Of a DNA stretch of 64,000 bases, positions 1-11,379 are shown one piece after another. Below the pieces are notes generated by a model that was given only the letters and a program-made list of their open reading frames with translations, ran no database searches and was not told where the DNA came from. Position numbers and translations under genes: made by a program. The DNA lies in the NCBI GenBank assembly GCA_032622095.1, contig CP136064.1, forward strand, positions 143,361,954-143,425,953, read 5' to 3'. Within the stretch, counting starts at the first letter, position 1, and the number at the start of each line of letters is the position of its first letter. Source of the stretch: Siphonodentalium dalli. Lineage: Eukaryota > Mollusca > Scaphopoda > Gadilida > Siphonodentaliidae.

Positions 1-96
1 CATACACACTGTATTAAGTTGATCAATGTTGATTCTAATGGGCCAGAATAGCCACATAATATGATACCTCTCAGTTCCGTTTCAACGTTCTGCCCA

Positions 97-145
97 TTTT
101 ATTTTAAAAATTAGCTACTCACCTGACATAATTCATACAAAATTA
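97..145 (-). repeat. 49-bp inverted partner of 6,562-6,610
   Basis: This stretch is the reverse complement of 6,562-6,610 with three mismatches in 49 bases. Read on the minus strand it contains ATTATGTCAG followed by GTGAGTAG, which fits a consensus splice donor. The two copies lie 6.4 kb apart in opposite orientation and I see no longer homology around them. They could be ends of a decayed element or copies of one exon-intron boundary. Confidence 0.7.
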
Positions 146-410
146 GATTTATCTTAACCTCCGCAAACCACCACTCAAAAACCGAAAACATGAAATGTTT
201 CGTTTCGTTAGTTCCGTTTCCCAGTTAAAGTTTTTAGTTATTCCGAGCATGCGCATTGCGCATGCCTGTATACTCAGTTTGATTTCTTGGCGCTCACAAT
301 CAGACGTGCTGAAAATTTGTGCTGCTCTTACAATGTCAGAATCTGAGGCGTCTGTTTTTCTCTGACAGAGTCTACTGTAAATCTCCAGTGGATAATTTGC
401 GTAAGCATAA

Positions 411-545
411 GACCAAACGATGGTTGCGCTACGATTTCTGGAGGAAAAGATTGCCTCGCAAGAACGGAAAATGGCAGAACTTCGCAAGGAAACCGGCGGA
501 AAGTCAGACATTATTGTCGGTCTAGGTCAAAGTATTCAGACCAGG
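411..545 (+). CDS. possible short coding exon, unknown protein
   Basis: An open frame with ATG at 420 reads through 545 and encodes a charged, helix-like peptide rich in E, K and R (FLEEKIASQERKMAELRKE) that could start a coiled coil. The ATG has A at -3 and G at +4, a fair animal initiation context. Its frame ends at a TGA at 544, directly after CAGACCAG|GTGATC, which could be a splice donor near 542. A TAA at 408-410 closes the frame upstream. No continuing exon was found and no family is recognised. The composition looks more protein-like than neighbouring frames, but the length is short enough to arise by chance. The longer antisense frame at 149-511 looks non-coding. Confidence 0.2.
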
Positions 546-2110
546 TGATCTTGTAGATCGACCGATAAAGCTTCATGGCATAGTTACATGTACATGATAG
601 TAAAGAACTCTTCCTGAACAGTAATTTGAGGAGTTACTTTTTGCAGAGTCTTCAAATGAAATGATATCTTGAAAATATTAGTACCTTCTTTTGATGAAAG
701 TCATTGAAAGATACAGATTAGAGATCAGGTCGCTGCACAGACGGGAATGGCTGTGAATGTCTATATACAACAAACATGTGCATGCCTTGTGGAAGGCATT
801 CAAGCTAAGGTGGTTGACTTGAATTGACAACAATAAAACCAAAATTGGAGACAATTTTTTCGATGTCAACTAAAGTGTTGGATCAATTAACGGTAGGCCT
901 TGAATCATTTGATTTGTCAACAAAAACAGAAAAGTTGTGAATGAACCTTATTCGTCAATCAAAACTTCTAAGAGAGATTTGATAGACAAATCTTCTCAAT
1001 GACCACCCAGAAAAGTTACAAGAACTGTTAACCTGGCCGAAACGTGCGGAATAGTTTAGTGATGATCACGACCAACCATCCACATCGAAATCAGATCGAA
1101 TCAGCTGTGTGTTGAGCTTATTTAAAAAAATAATGTTTATGCAATATCTTACTGAAGCCTCATTCAAATATTTGGAGTCGGGTTTTTATTATGCTCATTC
1201 CCGGAGGTTTTAAATACACATTCCGATGTGACAAAATCTGATAGAAGTTTGTAGCCACGTGCAGCATGTAAACAGTTTACTATGTCGCAACACTGGATAC
1301 ATAAAGCGATTTCACCGCTGTCATTGAATGTGCTGCTGTTTTGCCGTTGAATCTCAGATACTAATGTATATAATATGATAAATAACGGTGGAGACGGGTT
1401 GTTTATTTGTATAATAAATGGTGTAATAATAATGAGTCCATTAAAATTCTTTTAGAGGTGAAATCGTAAGACGAGTCCATTTGTTGTCTATTCCGAATTT
1501 GTACTTTCGTTTTTCACACATATCCGGTTTAAATATATCACACATTCTTTCCGGGATTTTGGGAATAAAAGTTAATAATAGTGAAGAGTAAGATAACTGT
1601 GTTCAATATTTTAATTCAATGAATATTATCCTTCTTTATGGAGAGTTCTGTGGCTGAATCTCCGCCGATATTTGCTGTGAATATCTCCAGGTCTTCCTGA
1701 CACTTACGTGTACTTTCCGGTCGTAGCTCAAACTCTCCGAAGATCTGTCAAGATTTCACCCCAATTTCGAGTTACTGTTGTATAAGGCGTACCAATATTC
1801 AGGGCTATATATATTCAGGTAAGAAAAGATGCGACTTATACACCAACATTTTATTGTAGTCATGGATCAATTTAGATTTGTGAAGATGCTGAATCAAGTC
1901 TGTCATAAAGCACTGAAAATTGAAAAGTTTCGCGAGAATAATTAACTTATTTTGGGAACCATGTTTCATTTGGACAAATGGTTAGTTTGTCTCACAGTAT
2001 ATCGTATAAGAGTACTCCATCAGGCAGTAATGGATCCGTTGAAATGACGGGACACTGCCCGCAGTTATCTACATATGTTAGGCATCATAGCATCATGCCT
2101 TGAGTTGATT
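546..2110. other. no recognisable gene
   Basis: AT-rich sequence with only short random open frames. I recognise no protein motif, structural RNA or clear repeat. Confidence 0.5.
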
Positions 2111-2119
2111 CAGAATGCT

Positions 2120-2400
2120 TGTCTTGACAGGAGACTCGTTCGATGATATCTATCTCTTGAAAAGATGGCAACCAGTTCGCCATTCATACAAGCTTATGGT
2201 CCTGTGTACACAAGAAGATCTGGCACCCCATCTGGACTGGTGGTAACACATACCAAACATGCAACGGGATTGATTCCTTTTTTCAGATCGTAAATATGGT
2301 TTTCGATCACAACCGATGCCAGTCTTCAGGAAAGGGGGTCCCATTTTGGGGCAAGACAGTACAGGGTATCAACAGTCTGGAGATGAAAGCAGTATTATAT
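2120..2400 (+). pseudogene. decayed retroelement RNase H fragment (DIRS-like)
   Basis: Pieces of the region joining reverse transcriptase to RNase H can be read in order on the plus strand, in shifting frames. First comes LKRWQPVRHSYKLMVL, then PHLDWW near 2,228-2,245, then ITTDAS near 2,305-2,322 followed by a glycine-rich GSHFGARQ stretch, then GINSLEMKAV near 2,366-2,398. TDAS supplies the first catalytic aspartate of RNase H, and the HIN-x-LE motif supplies the glutamate; here the H is missing. This spacing is usual in DIRS-type and related retroelements. At least two frameshifts separate the blocks, so the fragment is dead. I see no matching reverse transcriptase upstream. A Gypsy-like origin is a possible alternative. 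Confidence 0.55.
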
Positions 2401-3673
2401 ACATGCAGTATTGGATACATGCATTAATACATGCAGTATTATATACATGTATTAACAATAAAACACTTCACACAAAGTGCTTATACAAACAAACAATACA
2501 AGGTCCAAATCCTTTTTTGTCAGTTAGCTCAGGAACCTTGGTTCTAAAATCAGCTCACATACATGTACTAGTAGCAGGGTCCAGAACCAGCTTGTAGATT
2601 TTTATTTTGTCTTTGGGCTCAACCAACCATGGATCCGTTTTGCAAATTTTTCACAAGAAGAACATAAATTTGTGATAGATGCTCTCTCTTTTTCACGAAG
2701 GAGTTTATATGTTCATGCATTTCTACCAATTTCACGGTTTTCCCCAAGTTTTACAACTTGTGAGTCCTTTTCAGTGCGAGTTGATTTTAATAGATCTGCA
2801 TTGACCAAGACAGTCTGGTTTTCCAATGATTTTAAATCTTCTAGTCAAATCATCCACTCCTTTTACCAGTTGTGGGACAGATATTAACACAATATCAGGG
2901 GAGGGTACACGTACCTAATCCGGAACCATACCGGATGAACCTGACGGTTTGGCATCATTCTGTCAACAGATATGATCTTGGCAACTTGGAACACGAAAAT
3001 AGTATCAGTCTAAATATTTAATAGTAAATATAATAAAAAAAAATTCTCATGATGCATCTTTAGCAAATATAGTTAATTTGTTTTTTAGTCAGATATGTTT
3101 GCTTTGGGTTTTTTTACAAATACTGTACGGTTGCAGGATACAGTTTTCATGCTCTCATCAATTCTGCCACTGGGTTGCGAAAATAGCAGTGGGACAACAC
3201 CCACACATTATTCAAATGTTGAATATGTTTAATGCAAGGCCTCCAAAACGAAGGCTGGTACCGGCACATGCTCGGGATCTTCCAAAAAACAAACAAAAAC
3301 AAAAACATTTTTTGGAAATATTGAAGAATCCTCCATTTGAACCTTTGACTTGGCTAATTTGAAAACTGGAAGCTTACATTGAAGACAATATTTTCTTGTT
3401 TGCCATTACCACTTTCGAAGGTGAAGTCACTGTAGTGATTTACAAAGTCTACACTTGGGTAGCAATGATATGAGAGTTCAATGGCAGGGCATTACTCTTT
3501 ACGAAATGACCTTTTCTAAGTAGCATCATATCTCATCAAGGTCCTTTAACCTTACTTTGAGAGAGATGTCAGAGTGGATCCGGAAAGTGCTCTTTGATGT
3601 TTGTGGATGGAACAAATAATAACAATAATCGACCCCATACACCAGTCTCATCACAAACTATCTTCCTGGTTAG
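2401..3673. other. no recognisable gene; small ATACATG-rich patch
   Basis: At 2,395-2,455 short words such as ATACATGCA and TATATACATG recur in both orientations. The rest shows only short random open frames and no recognised repeat. Confidence 0.4.
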
Positions 3674-4485
3674 TTAACTCTTTAGTTCCCACACTAGCTG
3701 TATAAGCCACCCCGTCATCTCCCTGCAGCTATAACATTATACCGACGGTGTGTTCCCGGGTATATATCAAGTACCAGACGCTATTTCCCCATAAGTATTT
3801 GGCTTGTCGGAAAGTATCCCGTTGCTCCATAAATGGTGGTAAACCTGTTACTGTGTTGACGCAGTGAGGGTAATCTATTGGAGTGACAGCTCCAACTGGG
3901 GATAATGAGCGCAAGCCGGGACGTGTTTCGTAATATGAGAAAAATCGACACCTGAGTATAAGAGCCCTGGGCAAGCTAGTATCTTTGACTGTTACATTGG
4001 GATTAGTTCAATATCAGTATATTGTGCGTTTGGTCAGCTCTGAAATGTTGCTTTTAATATTCCATACAAAATGTGATTATTTACTCAGATTACATAAGGT
4101 GAAGTGACCACGACGTGTATGCACACGAATGTCACATTGTGACAATAAAATATGTCTTATACAAATGATCCTTGCTCAGGATTTAGACCCGTCTTATTTG
4201 GAAAAAGTCACCAACTCCCAAAAGTATTTTGTAAACAATTCAAAGCAAATGTGTTCTGTTTTCTTCTTATCTATGATGCGGGTAGGGCAAACTGATTCCG
4301 TTACGAAAAAGTACCGCTATTTTTCTAAAGTTGTAATTTTCTCGGTAACTAGAGCGATTTGATAAAAAAAAACATTCAAGAACATATATATTTTTGAAAA
4401 ATATAATAATAACTGCGCTGGTGTTTCTAAAACGACGCAAATAGCCATCTTGATTATAGTCGATTTTCAACTAATGCAACCATTA

Positions 4486-5107
4486 TTAAAGTCACGGGCG
4501 GCATTTGTTGCAGAAATATTTATATTTGTTCAAATCGCCATCAACAGAATCAACGCCAACATATATACAGTTCCACTCATATGCCAAACATAATCAGCGC
4601 ATAAATAGTATATTGTCGTCAAGACGTACAATGGTGTACGTAAACAAGAGACTGCTCGTGTTACAGAAGTTGTGATTCTGTTTACATAACAGACCGAAAT
4701 TATATTGGGTAATCATACAAAAATTATATAAACGCTCTTTATTATTTCCATATTAGGAAAACAGTACATAACACAACGCAAATATATTGGTTAGTCACAC
4801 AAACATTATGTGAACGCTCTTTATTATTTTCATATAAGGAAAGTAGTAACAAATAACGCTCTTTATGTTTACCATATCCGGATCTAAACAAAAGCCAGGA
4901 AACGTAACGTTTTTTGCTTTTGTTTACATAACAAAGGGGGACAAATTGACAATAAAACTGTCTATGCCATATTTGTATATAAATATTTCTGATTGGTATA
5001 AGAACAAAGTCTGTCTATATCTTACTATTCCTTCTGTTTATGGTGGTTTTTGACATAGATGAATATTTTAACACCATACCCACCACGAACGCCGCCCGTA
5101 TCTTTAA
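4486..5107 (+). mobile_element. MITE, TTAAAG-NN-ACGGGCGGC ends
   Basis: Inverted ends TTAAAGTCACGGGCGGC and, read inward from the right, TTAAAGATACGGGCGGC. The interior aligns by eye with 22,150-22,657 inside the hAT element, sharing blocks such as ACGCTCTTTATTA, GCTTTTGTTTACATAACAA and ACAAAGTCTGTCTA. An internal duplication of about 90 bp repeats ACGCTCTTTATTATTT at about 4,733 and 4,815. No coding sequence is seen. Confidence 0.6.
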
Positions 5108-5496
5108 AAATATTTCGCAATAAATTTGTTTTTGAATGTTATAATTTTATACGCATAATGGATTTTCAGATTATCGGAACACCGCGATTGAGACAAATTA
5201 AAAATAAAATATAAACGGTAATTTTTGTTAACAGCAACAGTTTGCCCATAACAGCATCATATCAATTCAGCAGGACCCAACCGCATTAGCATGACCATTT
5301 GACCAGGTGTTGTCAACAATTCTTTGATTTGAAATTATAAATGAGTCAAATCGTGCAATTCACCAAATTTGAAATTTTATCATGAAATGTGTTGCGTGAA
5401 CAATTAATATAGTTGGATAGTTTGAATGTTAACTGAGTATATCAATATACAGTCGATAGACTCGATACACCTTGGGTTCTCTATGATGTCCATGCA

Positions 5497-5871
5497 CTAT
5501 ATATATTCTTCCATTTTCCACTTGGCATAGTTGTTAGTATGCCTGGCTATTTCGGCATACTTCGATGGCGAGAACATCAAATTTAAATAGTCCAAAGCTG
5601 TTGCTGTATCAGTATCGAATTCATCTGGTATAACTGGCCCTGTCCTTTGGGTAAATGGCGGAAGTGATACCTTTCGAAGATTATTTGACCAGCCAATCGG
5701 GTTAGTATTTAAGCTGCTATCGGCGATGGAGGTCACATTGTCGCTGGTAGCAGGGGGAGAGTAATCGTCGTCTGAATCTTCTGATGACGAGAAACCGCAA
5801 TCTCCGCTAAAATCGCTATCATCTCACATTAACATGTCGATCACTTTCTGTTTCGAAAATTTTGCAGCCAT
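5497..5871 (-). pseudogene. piggyBac transposase, N-terminal fragment
   Basis: Read from ATG at 5,871 on the minus strand, the product starts MAAKFSKQKVIDMLM, meets an in-frame TGA, then continues in the same frame through an acidic stretch (SSSEDSDDDY). Next comes a segment typical of the start of the DDE_Tnp_1_7 domain, with TALDYLNLMFSP and TNNYAKW, where family members show a [LI]DYF.L.F...TN.YA pattern. The frame stops at 5,497 after about 124 codons, whereas active piggyBac transposases are around 550-600 residues. The catalytic DDD part is absent. An acidic low-complexity N-terminus before the domain is normal for the family. The premature stop and the missing body make it non-functional. 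It lies inside the TTAA-flanked element and points inward from its right end. Confidence 0.75.
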
Positions 5872-6206
5872 GTTGTTCTTAAATACTTAGAATGGTACCA
5901 CTGATGCCTGTCCCCAATATAAACCCCAAGTAACACAGCATGTGTCGCGCGCGATGCCCACGGTGCCACGTTTATTGTTATTAGATAGGCAAATAACGAG
6001 TTGACATAACCGGGCGGTCTCTATTAGAAACTAGCGGGGAGCATATGGGCGAACTCATTAGTACAGTCTGGGCCTTGTGTGGCGCTCTAAAGCGCTTGTG
6101 GGGAAGTCTGGTAACGCGCTCTTATGCGCTTCTAGGATATGCTGTGAGGCGTCCACAGGCGCTTATGGGAAAATAGTGCAAAGCGTCCAGGGAAGTAAAG
6201 AGTTAA

Positions 6207-7379
6207 GCTTATAAGAAGGTTTTTTGTTTCCTTTCCAAGTGACAACAACATTACGGCTCATTTCACACTTTGGATTGAATCTTTGTGAGCACTCTTCTTT
6301 GGAGCAGGAATGAGAGACTTTCTGGAAAGTGCTGATTGGGCACTTTATGCATCTATATTTATCAAGTTCTACTTGACAGATGTTGGCACTGAAGTGCTAA
6401 GTGTTGGTTAGTTTCCTCAGCAAGTTTGCTGTGAAGGAAAATTGTGTTTTGGTTATATCACATGTAAATAATGTTCAGTATATGTTATGATGTAAATCAT
6501 GAAAGAACCATGGGACAACAGTATCAGACCAGAGCTATGCAGAGCAGCTATGAAATCAGCATAATTCTGTATGAATTATGTCAGGTGAGTAGATAATTTT
6601 TGAAATAAAATTAGCAGATTTGGACACAAGTCCAAATTTTATGAATAAATTACAATTGATTATGTATACATATACACGACATATATACACATTATGTATA
6701 TGTATATAATAATGTTTACCAAATTTGGTTGCCATATTGAGTAATTTTTCTAAAACACCTTAATGTGACACATGTAACACATATCAAAACAATAAACATC
6801 TTTGATACCAAACATAGTTCCATATAACTTTTTTTAAATGGCTCAAACCTCAACAGCGATTTTTTGCCGATTTTGATATCAGGTTTGTGACGGAAAATTT
6901 CGAATAATTCTGGTAATTTCAGTGGTTAAAATAGTAACAAATACCCAAGGTGCATCAGAAATGTTAGTAGTCAAGCTATATAAGACAGAATAGTCAATTG
7001 TGTGCATCACCACAACTTGTAAGCGGTTGCATGGCACGCTGGGATAATAATTACCATTTCCCATATTTTGGTGGCCATTTTGGCAGCCATTTTGAGCCAA
7101 AGTGACAAGTTTGGTACTATTGAGTTTGAATATTAATAAGATATAGAATGCATCACTTACATTGCACAGTTCTTCCCACTTCTTGATGAAATTACTAGTA
7201 TCCCAATGGGGATCTTTTGTGAAATGTTATACCGCGTTTTGTAAAATTGAATCTTTGAGTGATCGGAAGGGGTGTGGACCCCACGAACAGCATATTTCAT
7301 TGCTCCAATGGTCAGTTAACACGCTAAATACAAAATAAAGTCACAATTCTCAACCAGTTCCAAACCACAGAAACTTATC
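6207..7379. other. no gene; TATACA-rich microsatellite and short motifs
   Basis: Includes an imperfect TATATACA-type run at about 6,659-6,712, the 49-bp inverted repeat partner at 6,562-6,610, and a GCCATTTTGGCAGCCATTTTG pair near 7,072-7,095 that recurs in diverged form near 10,718-10,740. No coding region is recognised. Confidence 0.5.
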
Positions 7380-7601
7380 TTAACTCTTTAACACTCAAAT
7401 AGTTTTCTAGCGTAACCCTCAATGACGTGATTTGACGTGGCTACCTATTTCCTCAATGACGTGGTTTGACGTGTTGGTTTGCATGGCAAGTTTTTCGTTT
7501 ATATAAACGGTGTTATTCAGTTTTTTATGCTTTATTGAATATGAATACTGTGACATATAACTGTTCAGATCAACACCTTGTCGATTTCTGGTCAAGTAGC
7601 A

Positions 7602-8275
7602 GGAAGTTTATATCGCTAAGTGCAGTTTAATATGGAATAATCCATTTCAATCCCGGCTGGGGGTGCAAATAATTATTCCATTTTCAATGACATACCGGTA
7701 CCCAGGTATTACAACGTACTGGTATCAGTACTGAAATTGTCTTCTAATGTTTCCAAATCCGCCTGAACAAACCAAAGATCTATTTCTTGTTGCCATTTTC
7801 TGAATAATTATATCGTTTGAACCAACTTTGCGATTCTGTGTGTGTGTTGTGTTGCAAACCGGAAGAGTGGATCAATCGGGAGGTTATTGGAAGAGCCTGT
7901 ATAATTGATGGAATAGCCGGACCAATCCAGTGACGGCAGAATCAAGCCTCACCCAAATAAGGAAGTTGGATTTATTTTTTATTTTTTATTGATATTGGGA
8001 ATCGTAGGGATTATTCATATTTAAGAGACGAGTAATACCATCGCACCAGATAAATAAACAACGTGTTTTGCGATAGCGACAAACTGAAAATGACGCAACC
8101 AACAATCACGTAATAAAATGTTATGATTTACTCGATATTAAAGCTAGATTTTTCCAGTTTTCTCCGCAAAAGTTTAAATTATAATCGGAGATGGTATGTG
8201 TATTCCCTTCAACTTTTTCTGGTGACTTTCTCAACTTTTCCGAGGAAGTTTGGCATAAATAAAAATGAAATTTTA
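7602..8275 (-). repeat. copy of element A interior, without element B
   Basis: The reverse complement aligns with 36,384-37,103 and the first bases after 41,578 in element A, apart from one indel of about 60 bp. At 7,617-7,619 a single TAA (TTA on the other strand) joins the two flanks that element B separates in A1 and A2. This is therefore an uninserted counterpart for B. No element A inverted ends are seen here, so it may be a truncated copy or a shared module. Confidence 0.75.
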
Positions 8276-8433
8276 TCCATTCCTGCATGATTTAGACCGA
8301 CCAGTTCCGTTGTATAGGCGTGATTCTCACAATGAAAATTTATCTGGTAATAAGTTGTAGAATAACGGATACAATTTGCATTGAAATGTAACTTTCGGTG
8401 GTGTTCAAAAAATTTGCGGCAACAACATGTCTA

Positions 8434-10530
8434 CCGTATTATCGCGGGTATAAGACCAGGGAGCCTAGGGAATAAATAGCTTGAAAAGGCATGGGTGGTC
8501 TTATACCCCGGAAAATTTAGCGTAATTATATAGAACATCTCATTTCTGCATTTCGAGGTATAAATATAACGACAATTACAAGTAATTTTCATTGATAATT
8601 TATTAATAAAAGATAAAATAATAAAAGGTCGCAGACCACATGTCCCCGACTCGAGTGGTAAACTTCATGATTGGATTTGTTTGTAGGATACTATTTGCAA
8701 CAATGTTATACAGTATATAGATGTTGCAAACCACCGCAAAATTTCTTGGACAAAACAACCCGATGAACAAATGCATGCAAACACGAAAAAAATGATATTT
8801 TTGTATTAGCTATATAGATGATGCAAATCACCAACATGTTAGGAACAATATCCCAGAGTTTCAAATCTCTACATTTAAAACTGTAGGAGGAGTTGATTAC
8901 ACCATGAAGGTACCCAATCTCATCCAAAAGGCAAAAATTTTCAAAATTTTCTAAGTCGAAAACCCCCCAAAAATATGGAAAAAATGATATTTTTGATTAG
9001 CTATATAGATGTTGCAAATCACCAACATGTTAGGAACAATATCCCAGAGTTTCAAATCTCTACATTTAAAACTGTAGGAGGAGTTGATTACACCATGAAG
9101 GTACCCAATCTCATCCAAAAGGCAAAAATGTTCCAAATTTTCTAAGTCGAAAACCCCCCCAAAAATATGGAAAAAATTATATTTTTGATTAGCTTTATAG
9201 ATGTTGCAAATCACCAACATGTTAGGAACAATATCCCAGAGTTTCAAATCTCTACGTTTAAAACTGTAGGAGGAGTTGATTACACCATGAAGGTACCCAA
9301 TCTCGGACGCACGGACGCACGGACGGACGGACGCACGGACGGACGAGGGTCATTTCTATAGTCCTCCGACGGAAACGTCGGGGGACAAAAACATAATACA
9401 CAACAAATAACGACAAAGCAATAAATAAATGATTAATAAATGGTCACTAATAGTTCTATAATTCCGGAGTTTCGATGTTCGTTACGTAAACGTAACTTTA
9501 CCAAAAAGCTGGGATTTCCCCACATTCAGTTTCGGTTTCGCACGTGGTCGATACAGAATTAACGTTGGAAATCTTACACAGAAAATATGCACAGAAACGA
9601 ACAAACAAAATAACACATGTGATACATAACACAGTATAAGAATATATATAGGCATTGAAACGTATGTAAAACTTTGTCTAGATAAATTATTTGGGAATTA
9701 CAATGGGAATTTATATTCCGGTAATCGTTTCGTAAACGAAGTCCTGCATTCCGTAAAATATTTAGTTCCTGTTGACATTAAAACAAGAATGTTGTGCTTC
9801 ATATGTCAATCAATGGAAAGTGGGCGTTAAATTTAACTGAGAAATCCAATCGCTATTCAGAATGAGAAAACAATACAGCTTATGCGGTTACATAACTTCC
9901 CTGTGTACATCGATGCATGAAAGGTGTTATATTGATTTATGGTAGGCCTTACTCATGGTAAATTTATGACATTGAATAATTAATTAGGGGAACAAAACAA
10001 ATTTTAACGGCGTGTTGTTTCTTAATTTGGGCCGTTTTACCCTTGGATAGGGGTTTGAGTTTATCGTAATCGCGCTCCCAAGATCGAATCTGCTTCCGCG
10101 AAATTCCATTGATCTTTTCCGTTGTTTGAACGTCAGTAACACATACCTACCGGGTTAATAATTGAACACAAACAAGACACAATGTCACAAAAATCTTCTT
10201 TATTGTTTTCAAATTTCAAAAGTAATCGAACCTTGAATATATAGTTTCTTGTATTCATATTTTCCATACACTCAGTACGACACCTGTCACCATCGATGAA
10301 CGACAATAATATAGGCCTACCGGCCAGTTATTAATTGAACACAAGAAACAAGACACAGTGTAACATAAATCATCTTTATTTTTCTCAAATACTGGTATAT
10401 ACACCCGTTTTGGAGCGGTTATGGTTAGGGCTAGGGAGGGGGTGGTCTTATACCCCGGAAAACTTACTTCTAGTGAAAATACTGGGGTGGTCTTATGCCC
10501 GAAAGTGGGCTTATACCCGCGAGAATACGG
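8434..10530. mobile_element. TA-flanked DNA element, unassigned family
   Basis: Inverted ends of 24 bp begin CCGTATTATCGCGGGTATAA on the left and CCGTATTCTCGCGGGTATAA read inward from the right, with two mismatches overall. TA flanks both ends (8,432-8,433 and 10,531-10,532). A subterminal block containing GGTCTTATACCCCGGAAAA occurs at both ends in the same orientation (about 8,496 and 10,443). Near the right end an internal tandem duplication repeats ATTGAACACAA, at about 10,161 and 10,335. No transposase is seen. TA flanks would suit a Tc1/mariner-like or related family, but this is not established. Confidence 0.5.
8642..9386. mobile_element. MITE-like element with internal 191-bp tandem repeats
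   Basis: Ends are GTCCCCGAC at 8,642 and GTCGGGGGAC at 9,377-9,386. Between them lie about three copies of a 191-192-bp unit (GATGTTGCAAATCACCAAC phase points near 8,820, 9,008 and 9,200) after a partial, diverged first copy near 8,714. A GGACGCACGG-type microsatellite at about 9,302-9,345 precedes a short hairpin CGACG-GAAA-CGTCG at the right end. Open frames across the array are repeat artefacts. Confidence 0.6.
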
Positions 10531-10680
10531 TAATAAAATTATCAATAAGCGAGCGCAATAAATTCGCTGCCAATTACGCCCTGTTGTCTACCTTGACGTT
10601 ACATTTGAGGGCTGTCCCGGGTAACGTCACAGGTACCCGTTAGACACGTCAAATCACGTCATTGAGGGTTAAAGAGTTAA

Positions 10681-11375
10681 AGATATTAGTAGAAAACATA
10701 AAAATTCCACTTCCGGTCGCCATTTTGGTGGCCATCTTGGACAGGGATTTCCAATTTTGGGACATAAAGGTGGCGTTATGTCTTAGCTTCACAAAACTAT
10801 ATACATGTGTATACATATGACAAGATGTTCTCACTATAATTACACCAAGCTGACTTATAGGAAAATGGCAGCCATCTTGGATGCCATCTTGAATTACAAA
10901 AAATGCTCAAAGCGGATTTTAGCGGATTTTGGATATGTTATAGAGGATATATTCCTTTTCAAAATGGTATACAAACCAACTTAGTCCAAATTTTTTCTAG
11001 GTCAAACCTTTTATCGACCAGACTAATATTCTACAATTGTTTTGTGGTACTGACTGCTATCGTTAGATATGTCGCTGTGAAAGGACAAGTTTAGGAAAGA
11101 AATGCACTGCATGGATTAGTACGGGAAGCCTAGGTTGCAGGGGCAGAAATCCGAGTTCGGCTTATAAATTTTACCAGTGATACTCACCCTATTTCAGAAA
11201 TATCTGCCACCTTCGATGTAGAAATAGCTAAATAGTAGATATACTGGTTATCTTCATCTTCTGTCATCTCAAGTGCCCAAATTTCTCTCAAATCTTAAAA
11301 AAATTATCTTCACAGGACATATGTGTATAAAACACCTACTAGTAGCAGCAACTGTTAAAAAGTGATGTCATATAT
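10681..11375. other. no recognisable gene
   Basis: Holds GCCATTTTGGTGGCCATC-type words (10,718-10,740) and ATGGCAGCCATCTTGGATG at 10,864-10,882. These resemble the AAGATGGC element words seen at 7 kb, 17 kb and 43 kb. No coding motif. Confidence 0.4.
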
Positions 11376-11379
11376 ATGA

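Larger units (their letters stand above)
3678..6202 (-). mobile_element. piggyBac-type element remnant
   Basis: TTAA lies on both sides (3,674-3,677 and 6,203-6,206). The ends are imperfect inverted repeats beginning CTCTTTAGTTCCC on the left and CTCTTTACTTCCC on the right read inward. TTAA targets are the hallmark of piggyBac. The call is supported independently by a transposase N-terminal fragment at 5,497-5,871 on the minus strand. The middle of the transposase is missing, and a separate MITE occupies 4,486-5,107. The right subterminal part (6,070-6,190) is rich in GCGC words. The element is non-autonomous as it stands. Confidence 0.75.
7384..10676. mobile_element. TTAA-flanked element with nested insertions
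   Basis: TTAA at 7,380-7,383 and 10,677-10,680 brackets inverted ends that begin CTCTTTAACACTCAA on the left and CTCTTTAACCCTCAA on the right. A subterminal word CCCTCAATGACGTGATTTG is present at both ends, with a diverged second copy at 7,452. The CTCTTTA tip matches the piggyBac remnant at 3.7-6.2 kb, so a related TTAA-specific family is likely. No transposase was found. It contains an element-A-like segment (7,602-8,275) and a TA-flanked element (8,434-10,530), which itself holds a third insertion. Confidence 0.55.

Noticed and set aside
149-511. Minus-strand open frame of 120 codons
   Set aside because: No family motif. It lies opposite a more protein-like plus-strand frame and is best explained as chance.
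8951-9247. Open frames with repeated WDIVPNMLVICNIY-type peptides
   Set aside because: They follow the 191-bp DNA repeat and vanish between copies. There is no start, stop or codon pattern of a gene.
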